A stretch of DNA of 64,000 nt. Source: Musa acuminata AAA Group (taxonomy: Eukaryota; Streptophyta; Magnoliopsida; Zingiberales; Musaceae). Below the pieces are notes generated by a model, which saw only the letters and a program-made list of their open reading frames with translations, was not told the DNA's origin and did not search any database. Position 1 is the first letter of the stretch, and every line of letters begins with the position of its first letter. The position numbers were made by a program, and so were the translations under genes. Location of the stretch: NCBI RefSeq assembly GCF_036884655.1, contig NC_088345.1, positions 24,399,001 to 24,463,000 of the forward strand, in the 5' to 3' direction. Positions 56,721-64,000 of the stretch are shown piece by piece.

Positions 56721-57908
56721 TCTCCCCCTTTTTGATGATGACAACTAATTGATGACGGAGTTAAACTTAACTCCCAAAGTTTAAACAAACTCCCCCTATC
56801 AATATGTCATATTGATAGAACATTGAATTCAAACTGAATTCAAGTCATTGCAATATTCATCATGAATACTTGCAACACGTCATCATGAACTTATGCGTAA
56901 ACTTATGCATAACATCATACTTCTCCCCCTTTGTCATCAACAAAAAGGAGAAGTCAAACTATTCTTGTGTTTAGAATATAAGTTTAACTCATTGCATGAA
57001 AAACATAATATCAAGTTTTATCATCATGTAGTTTTAAAGCTAGAAAATTTAGCTAGTGTTACATCATGCTTAGAACATTCAAGCTATCAAGTTTTAGATA
57101 TGCAAGTTTTACAGCATACAATATAGCACTTTTTCTTCTTTTGAGATAGCAACTTCTATATCATGTAAGCTAGCAAATTAGAGATGTTCAAGAAGGCAAC
57201 TCTTGCTTCTTGAAATATGTAAATTTTGTCAACTTTGCTAGATGCACAAGTTAGCATATTTTGCTTCTTGAGATACGCAAGATAGCACTTTTGTAATTTT
57301 TGTTTCTTAAGATGTTCAAGATAGCAAGCTCTACATCTTGCAAGCTAGCAATGTTATAACATTTTAGAATATGCAAGCTAGCAATTTAGAGATGTTAAAG
57401 AAAGCAACTCTTACTTCTTGAAATATGCAAGTTTGCTAGATGTGCACATTAGCATGTTTTGCTTCTTCTTGAGATTTCAAGCTAGCAACTCTTGGTGATG
57501 TTTCAAGATAGAAATTTCTTCTCAAAATATGTAATTTAGCACATATTGCTTCTCTTGAGATTTGCAAGCTAGCTAACAAGCTAGGAAAATTTGCTCCCCC
57601 TATGTCATTGTCAAATAGAAGGGAATAACAATACAATAGTGTAATTCATTTCCCTTTACAATAATCTTCAAATCATGATAAGGGTTAAGTATCAATCTTA
57701 TTTGTGCATCCTTATATTTTCAAATTAAAACATGCACATTTTCAAAACCTTACATTGCATTTTTTTTTATGCATGATATAAAAAATAAATCAATCATCAT
57801 TACAACTCATCATACATATTATTAAAATGTAAAATCATCAAACATGATATAAATATTTATTTTTAAATTTTCAAGGATCAAGCTTAATTTTTGCAAGGAT
57901 CAATATAT
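56721..57908 (-). other. 3' noncoding remnant of copia F with two polypurine tracts and a local repeat
   Basis: On the minus strand the main polypurine tract AAAAAGGGGGAGA ends at 56721, so the LTR of F (47194) originally followed directly. A second tract (GACAAAGGGGGAGAA) is at about 56931-56946. From about 57040 to 57600 imperfect units of AAGCTAGCAA / CTTGCTTCTTGAGAT alternate. No coding sequence; the pol of F is not in the window. Confidence 0.75.
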
Positions 57909-59402
57909 TGTTGAGAAATCATTGGGGGGCGACATCATATGCGCAGCGGAAGAACAAGAAAACAAAAATCCCCGATTCTCAAAAAGATATTCGTCGTCGT
58001 GCGAAGATTGGTGCGTAAAAATCCGCAAAACACAAAACTGCGTATAGAGATTGTGTTACCTAGGGAGATCGTATATCCCAATTTCCTTGCAGATCCTTAG
58101 GAGAGGATGAAGGAGGTCAAGCGTCCTCCTCTCTAGCGGTGATCCACACAGCAGGGTTGCGACGACGCTCCTCAAAACTCCAGGCCTACTCTGAGGTGGA
58201 GAGGGAGAGGAGAATAGAAAAGGCAAGCAAAGACTCTAGCCTATGAGGCTGTGAATCCCTCCTATTTATAGAGATCCTGTGTCAAACCCTAATGGGTCCT
58301 TCCCTAGTGGGTATTGGATCTGCATCCAATAAGACAAGGGCTCCGTCGGATATCTCATATTCGAACCTCTACTCATCGCAATGCCTACCATATGTGTGTG
58401 ACCCTCTAGGCCCAATATCGAGTTGGCCGTGAGTCATACTTGTCAGAACTCCTTCTAACTCAGTGAATTATTATCTTTGTAATAATTCACTCGACTCATC
58501 GACTACGGACGTACTAGGCCACTACACCGTAGTCCCCAGACGATACAATGGAATCCAATCCATTGCACCTGTCTATCCTCAGTTACCATGTACCTATAGT
58601 CCCTCATCCATCTAATATCCTAGAGACCGTATATCGAGCATGGTGTTGTCAGACCCATACGGTTTCTACTCGAGTCTCGCTCTAATCGGATTCTCCCGGA
58701 GAACTCTTTCTCTCTCAACCCGAATGACCCTGGCCAGGGATTTGTCTGAGCAAGAACACATGGGATATTCCTCTCATGACGCCGAGAGTGGATGATCCTC
58801 TATCGACACTCAATAGCCCTCGTAAGGTCGACTACCACTCCCAATGACCAGCTGTACTAGATCTGGGACAGCCAAACCTATAAGTCTGGTATATAAGAGT
58901 GGAGCACTGATACAGGACATCCTTGATGTCTCAAGTCTAAGGACCAGATACAACACTAGGACTACGGAATCGTTGTCTGACAATAAGGCATCATCAACCA
59001 TCCAGCATTCCGTAAGCGGATCAATTAGTGAACTCATTCTCCAATGAGCACCTGTACTATATCCCTAGTGTCCCTACACGAGCAGCTATGAGACCAGCTG
59101 CATCCATCATATGGACGGGTATACAGTACACCAGTCTATCCGGGTATCACGATGTCCCTCTCGAGTAACCTATGACCGGGATTATTTAGGATATGTGTTT
59201 AAAGGTGAATCGATCTCATTATCGTGATCTCATCACGATCTGATTCTCATTGCACAAATCCAAGGACATCACAATATATATATGCATTTATGCAATAGTT
59301 ATAAAGTGATATACGCCAAAATATAATAAGCAAAAAGATTCTGTATCAAGTCACACGTGCCATCACTCACGTGATTGGCTTGCTGGGCACATATGACTAG
59401 CA
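57909..59402 (-). repeat. 3' LTR of copia K
   Basis: Minus strand TGCTAGTCATATGTG to GATTTCTCAACA, 1.49 kb, with TATA-like TCTATAAATAGGAGG at about 58260-58275. The polypurine tract AGTGGGAGAT precedes it at 59403-59412. It is unrelated to the Sirevirus-like LTRs. It is inserted into the tail of F. Confidence 0.85.
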
Positions 59403-60377
59403 ATCTCCCACTTGACCTAAAGCCAATCACCTATGTGTCTGATCCCCATCAGACTCCTGTAATGCTCAAAGACAATCTGAGACAACGGCTTTGTCAGTGG
59501 ATCTGCAATGTTATCTTCGGATGAAACTCTTTCCACTGCTACATCTCCTCGGGTTACGATCTCTCTGATAAGTTGGAACCTCCTCATAACACTTCTGATG
59601 AGACCCGGGTTCCCTTATTTGAGTAATCACCCCATAGTTGTCGTAATATAAGGAAGTCGACTTGTCGCTATCTGTATCGACTCCCAAATCTGTGATGAAC
59701 TTCTTCACCCAAACTCCCTCCTTTGCTGTATCTGATGCAGCAATGTACTCCGCCTCTGTGGTCGAGTCAGTAGTGGTATCTTGCTTGGAACTCTTCCAGC
59801 ACACTGCTCCTCCATATAAGGTGTACACATACCCTGAATTCGACTTGCTATCATCGACATCAGACTAAAAACTTGTGTCAATGTAGCCTTCAACCTTAAG
59901 GCTATTACCTCCATATACTAGTAAAAGATCATTAGTCCTTCTCAAGTACTTAAGGATACACTTTACTGCTTTCCAGTACTCCAAGCTTGGATCCGCCTGA
60001 TACCTGCTCGTGACACTCAGAGCATGCGCTATATCAGGCCTAGTACATAGCATGGCATACATGATAGACCCTATTGCTGAGGCATAAGGTATCATATTCA
60101 TGTTTGCCCTTTCTTCTGGAGTTTTCCATGTCAAACCTTTTGACAATGGTTTCTATGTACCTGGACTGGGACAAGCCAAGCATCCTCTTGGATCTATCTC
60201 TATAGATTCTAATCCCCAAGATATAGGATGCTTCCCCTAAGTCCTTAATAGAGAAGTGTCTAGATAACCATGTCTTTACAGTGGATAGCATTCCTACGTC
60301 ATTCCCAATGATGAGGATGTCATCCACATATAACACCAAAAAGGTGATAGCGCTCCCACTTACCTTCCTGTATACAC
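59403..60377 (-). pseudogene. pol 3' half of copia K (Angela/Tork-like RT and RNase H)
   Basis: The minus strand opens at the catalytic YVDDILIIGNDVGML (about 60330) and continues HFSIKDLGEASYILGIRI, then in other frames CTRPDIAHALSVTSRYQADP, the RNase H pieces [20 protein letters not shown], and the end [20 protein letters not shown] ... RHIGDWL with stop at 59417, only 15 bases before the LTR. The motif set fits the Angela/Tork lineage rather than Sirevirus. At least three frameshifts. The 5' part of K is beyond the J insertion. Confidence 0.87.
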
Positions 60378-61304
60378 TGTTGAATCTCGTATTTTGATGA
60401 TGAAACTACTTGATATATGTTTATGATTTAATCTGCGTTTTGAGTGACGCAGGATGCTTCGATCAGGATGAGACAATTAAAGTAGGAAAATCATGTTGTG
60501 CCGAAGGAACATGTTAGAAGATTGGACGTCGGGCCGGTGGATCGGTCGGCGTATCGACAGAAGGCTTCGGGCCGTGGACTCGGGCATCGGGCCAAGAAGA
60601 GCGGGTATTGTGCCAAGGATATCAGAGTTGCGGAGTCAACTGGCCGATTGGGCAATAGGCTGCACGAGAGGACGATGCGCCGAAGAATCGGACGAAGCGT
60701 CGAGGGACCAATGACATGTCGGACAACTTTGTTAATTGCTTAGGATTAATTGTCTCGATTGAAGTTTTGTTTTGTTGTGCATGATTAACTATGATAACAA
60801 TGAAGACATAAAGCGAAACAAAGTGTCGGAGTCAAGCGCGAAGGATTTGTTGCGAGTTCGAGAGTTCGACGGAAGTCCGAAGGTTCGTCGGGAATGCTAC
60901 CGGAACTAGCCGAGAATGAGTTGGGAGCTTGCCGAAGGGTTTTTCGGAAGCTCGCCGGAAGGTTCGTTGGAAGTTCACGGAGCTCGCCGAGAAAGATCGG
61001 AGCTTGCCGACGAAGCTCGTTGGAACTCGCTAAGATCAAATCGTGAAGTCTAGGAGCTTGCCGGGAGTCCGCAGAATGGTTTCCGAGAGTTCATCGGAAG
61101 ACCGCCGGAAGTTTGCCGGAAGCTCGCTAGAAGAAGTCTTGACTTGCGGACTTTGTAATAGCTTAGAAAATGTCTTTAAATTCATAGTTAGCACGTTAAT
61201 TAGGGTTAGGATTAGGTGTTAATCCTATAACCCAAGTAGGGGCCAATTAGGCCCAAGTTCGGACTGGTTTGGACCATGTTTGGAGCCAAACCAAGTGAGC
61301 TGGA

Positions 61305-61825
61305 ATAGTAAAAGAGGTGCAACCGCCCCAGCCAAGAGGTGCAACCGCCCAGGCTATGTCTCCCAGCGAGATTGGGCGGTGCAACCGCCCCAGCCAAGAG
61401 GTGCAACCGCCCAGGGCTTAGTCTCCAAGCGAGACTGGGCGGTGCAACCTCCTCTGTCAAGAGGTAGCACCGCCAGAGCTCAAGTTTCGAGCTCTGCCAA
61501 GAGGTGCAACCACCGAGCTCGGTCTTCGAGCTCTGGCAGAGAGGTGCAACCTCTTTGGACAGGTGATGCATCGCCTGAGCTCGGTCTTCGAGCTCTGGCA
61601 GAGAGGTGCAACCACCTCTGGCAGAGAGGTGCATCAGCCTGAGCTCAGTTTCGAGCTCTGCCAGGTGATGCAACCACCGAGCTCAGACTTCGAGCTCTGC
61701 CAGGCGATGCAACCACTGAGCTCAGTATTCGAGCTCTGGCAGAGAGGTGCAATCGCCTGAGCTCAGTCTTCGAGCTCTGCCAGGCGGTGCCACCTCTACA
61801 GTCAAGAGGTGCAACCGCCTGATCC
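61305..61825 (+). repeat. GC palindrome array in the LTR of copia J
   Basis: Units of GAGGTGCAACCGCCCAGGCT, GCGGTGCAACCGCCCCAGCC and GAGCTC(G/A)GTCTTCGAGCTCTG recur about every 60 bases, directly upstream of the TATA box. The second motif, CGAGCTC, is itself part of short palindromes. Confidence 0.85.
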
Positions 61826-62420
61826 CGGAATTCCGAGATTTGATCGTTTTGAGCTCCAAATTTGAATTGGGTTGGGGCCTATAAATACCCTACCCATTCA
61901 ACACTGAAAGGAAACAGATCCACACCGAATTCTTGATCTTTTCAGTGATTCTAAGAGCTCAAATTTGTGTAAAGTCCTAAAGTTCTCCTCCTTCTGTTCT
62001 TTAAGTCTTGAGTTGTAAAGAGAGGAGAGAAAGGATCTGTAAAGGTTGTCTCCTAAGCCTGTCAAAAGGAGAGAAACTGTAAAAGGGCAGTTAGCCTTCG
62101 CCCATTGAAGGAAGGCAGCTAGTTGACGTCGGTGACCTCGTCGGAGGAGGAAGCCAAAAGTGGAGTAGGTCAAGACTGACCGAACCACTCTAAATCTCTG
62201 GTTTGCTTTTACCTTGAGCACTTTATCATTACTGCAAACCTCCTACATTGCTACTGCCCTCTGCGCCTTTACGAACGAGTTTCTAAGCTCTGATCTTTCA
62301 GAATCTGCATTCAAACGTAAATCGTGTTTTCGTACGATCTTCACACTGCAGTTTACGCTTACATTCGGATTCCATTTATAACTGCAAATTGCTTTCTACG
62401 TAAAACGCTTTTCAAGGTTC

Positions 62421-62746
62421 AAAACTGCTTTTAGACGCAAAACTACATTTAGACGTAAAATTACGTTTAGACGTAAAACTGCGTTTAGACGCAAAACTGC
62501 GTTTAGACGTAAAACTGTGTTTAGACGTAAAACTGCGTTTAGACGCAAAACTACGTTTAGACGTAAAACTGCGTTTTGACGTAAAACTACGTTTGGACGT
62601 AAAACTGAGTTTAGACGCAAACTGCGCTTAGACGCAAACTGCGCTTAGACGCAAACTGTGCTTAGACGCAAACTGCGCTTAGACGCAAACTGTGTTTAGA
62701 CGCAAACTGCGCTTAGACGCAAAACTGCGCTTAGACGCAAACTGCA
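62421..62746 (+). repeat. 17/18-bp tandem repeat in the transcribed part of the LTR of J
   Basis: About 18 head-to-tail units: first eleven of 18 bases (AAAACTGCGTTTAGACGT and variants), then seven of mostly 17 bases (AAACTGCGCTTAGACGC). It lies downstream of the TATA box, so it would be in the RNA leader. Related LTRs show only a single such segment (e.g. GGCGTTTAGACGCAAATTAG near 15800). Confidence 0.92.
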
Positions 62747-62873
62747 CTGTGATTCTGCTTTTATATCGAAATCATTTTTTATCAGACGAACGCAGCTTTA
62801 GCTTTTAAATTGCTGTAAGATTTCCGCTGCACTAATTCACCCCCCCCCCCTTAGTGCTCTCGATCCTAACAAT

Positions 62874-62885
62874 TGGTATCAGAGC
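62874..62885 (+). promoter_or_regulatory. Primer binding site of copia J
   Basis: TGGTATCAGAGC, a perfect 12-base tRNA-Met complement, two bases after the LTR. Confidence 0.92.
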
Positions 62886-62921
62886 GGGGTATTTCTCATT
62901 TCGGATTTACACCCGAGAGAA

Positions 62922-63926
62922 ATGACTTTTCAAGAGGGCTGTTCGGTCTTTCGTCCACCGTTCTTTAACGGATTGGACTACACTTATTGGAAAACTCGAA
63001 TGAGAGTTTTCTTAATTTCTCTAAATCTGGATTTATGGAATATCATTGAAAACGGTTTTCAATTTCCCTCCAAACCGATGAACGAATGGTCGGTTTTGGA
63101 GAAGAAGAATTTGTCTTTAAACGCAAAGGCTATGAATGCCTTATTTTGCGCATTGGACAAAAATGAGTTCAATCGGATTTCTACGTGTGAAATGGCTTTC
63201 GATATTTGGCGCACTCTTGAAATCACGCACGAGGGAACTAGTAGAGTCAAAGACTCGAAAGTTAATATTTTACTGCTTGATTTCGAGCTTTTTCATATGA
63301 AACCAAGCGAAACCGTTGTTGACATGTACACCCGTTTTACGGATGTCGTCAATGGTTTAAAATCACTTGGTAAAAGCTTTTCGGATTTTGAACTCGTTAA
63401 CAAAGTTTTGCGCTCACTTTCTAAAACTTGGGATTCAAAAGTAACTGCTATTCAAGAATCGAAAAACTTGAACCATTTTCCACTTGAAGAACTAATTGGT
63501 TCATTAATCACATATGAAATGACGTGCAATGCACGTGAAGAACTTGAGAACCACCTTCCAAAGAACAGGAAGGATTTGGAACTCTGGACAAATGAATGCC
63601 ACTTGAGCGATGACTCAAGTGATGAGGACAATGATGAACAAACCAACCTTCCAAAGAACAGGAAGGATTTGGGACATAGAACATTTGAAGACTACTCGAG
63701 CATAAGCTCAAGTGATGGTGAACTTAAACTACAAATGAAACGAAAATTAAAAAGCAAAAAGAATGGAACTACTTGCTTTAAACGCAAGAAGAAGAACAAA
63801 AATTGGGATGAATCGAGCTCATCTGAAGACGAGAAAGTCAACAAAAGCGAGGCGGCAAACTACGCCTTACTAGCTTACGACATTGAGGTAATTAAAATGC
63901 CTTTGGTTTATTTTGAAATTACTTGA
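62922..63926 (+). CDS. gag of copia J, open but without the usual zinc knuckle
   Basis: Gag would form the particle and bind element RNA. The ATG at 62922 corresponds to the gag start of I and D. The 334-codon frame is uninterrupted: UBN2 domain at residues ~20-210 (YWKTRMRVFLISLNLDLW; EGTSRVKDSKVNILL; VLRSLSKTWDSKVTAI), then an acidic region with a duplicated LPKNRKDL segment (63559 and 63649). Where I, D and G have CYECKKPGH..., J has only TCFKRKKKNKNWDESSSS, so the CCHC knuckle is lost. The frame ends early at 63924, at the position EV..., before the second knuckle; I and D run about 190 codons further. Confidence 0.85.
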   Translation: MTFQEGCSVFRPPFFNGLDYTYWKTRMRVFLISLNLDLWNIIENGFQFPSKPMNEWSVLEKKNLSLNAKAMNALFCALDKNEFNRISTCEMAFDIWRTLEITHEGTSRVKDSKVNILLLDFELFHMKPSETVVDMYTRFTDVVNGLKSLGKSFSDFELVNKVLRSLSKTWDSKVTAIQESKNLNHFPLEELIGSLITYEMTCNAREELENHLPKNRKDLELWTNECHLSDDSSDEDNDEQTNLPKNRKDLGHRTFEDYSSISSSDGELKLQMKRKLKSKKNGTTCFKRKKKNKNWDESSSSEDEKVNKSEAANYALLAYDIEVIKMPLVYFEIT

Positions 63927-64000
63927 TGCTTTCATGATATATTTTCTTTTTTAGTTTAGAACTAATTTTCTTGAAAATTACATGTTTAAAAATAAAAATA
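63927..64000 (+). other. Continuation of copia J, window end
   Basis: Seventy-four AT-rich bases after the gag stop. Fragments such as TGCTTTCATGATATATT resemble the HDLFDE part of related gags in decayed form. Nothing else can be said. Confidence 0.4.

Larger units (their letters stand above)
60378..62871 (+). repeat. 5' LTR of copia J
   Basis: TGTTGAATCTCGT to GATCCTAACA. It contains GC palindrome repeats (61305-61825), TATA box CCTATAAATACCC near 61880, the 17/18-bp tandem array (62421-62746) and a poly-C tract at about 62841-62850. The LTR-start fragment of F (46718-47194) is the same family in inverse orientation. Confidence 0.88.
60378..64000 (+). mobile_element. Ty1-copia (Sirevirus-like) element J, 5' part
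   Basis: LTR 60378-62871, primer site, gag; the element continues past the window. It is inserted in RT of K (preceding bases TACAC would be the left target duplication). The LTR is 2.5 kb, the longest of the copia LTRs here, because of two tandem arrays. Gag is open, so J may be the youngest element in the window. Confidence 0.87.

Noticed and set aside
58810..59047. Overlapping frames on both strands within the LTR of copia K
   Set aside because: Short, antisense to each other, and inside an LTR with clear TG/CA ends; no domain recognised.
62396..62620. Minus-strand 74-codon frame with repeated VLRLN
   Set aside because: It is the translation of the 18-bp tandem array; length divisible by three keeps it open.
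62421..62746. Possible CRISPR-like array
   Set aside because: Units are contiguous head-to-tail with no spacers, in a plant retrotransposon LTR.
1..64000. Endogenous pararetrovirus (badnavirus-like) sequence, given the many RT domains
   Set aside because: Every RT block is in gypsy or copia order with LTRs, primer sites and integrase or its remnants; no movement or coat protein pattern was seen.

Overview
This window is a stretch of plant nuclear heterochromatin made almost entirely of nested LTR retrotransposons. Every Ty3-gypsy and Ty1-copia element has a plant-type layout, most primer binding sites match initiator tRNA-Met (TGGTATCAGAGC), and there is no host gene, tRNA, rRNA or bacterial-style operon. 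The organism is a flowering plant. The abundance of Sirevirus-type copia elements and their GC-palindrome-rich LTRs would fit a monocot such as Musaceae, but that is only an impression.

Left part (1-22 kb). A 5.4-kb gypsy element (A, + strand, 1-5405) ends next to a 70-bp copia gag scrap. Then comes a minus-strand Sirevirus-like copia (G, 5476-14375). Its pol is split by a truncated LINE (9706-11687) with a 16-bp target duplication, and its gag is split by a plus-strand copia (I, 14376-21995). Element I keeps a nearly complete gag but has lost pol, except for its last residues; the space holds a gene cassette resembling the 'putative plant transposon protein' family.

Middle (22-38.7 kb). A minus-strand chromodomain gypsy element (C, 21996-35638) has 2.2-kb LTRs and almost no gag. 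Its integrase is interrupted by a second copy of the A family (B, 25149-30559, TSD TCTTA). C has no matching target duplication and is flanked by two inverted copies of the same copia LTR, which points to rearrangement or misassembly. The 3' end of a copia pol (36770-37766) follows.

Right (38.7-64 kb). Copia D (38706-46717) shares its 5' LTR with the truncated upstream copy, a tandem array. Next is a minus-strand copia LTR start (F). A third A-family copy (E, 47201-56720, minus) is inserted exactly at F's polypurine tract/LTR junction. E itself carries a 4.1-kb solo LTR (50153-54264, TSD TTCAT) with a 1.5-kb CT-rich expansion. After the F remnant comes a minus-strand Angela/Tork-like copia (K, 57909-60377), cut by a plus-strand Sirevirus-like copia (J, from 60378) whose gag is open and which runs off the window.

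Functionally nothing here is a host pathway. The elements would act on each other: A, B and E share the same loss of reverse transcriptase and integrase cores, and I lacks pol, so all must have depended on enzymes from related full-length elements. Relative order of insertion can be read from the nesting (C before B; G before the LINE and I; F before E; E before the solo LTR; K before J).
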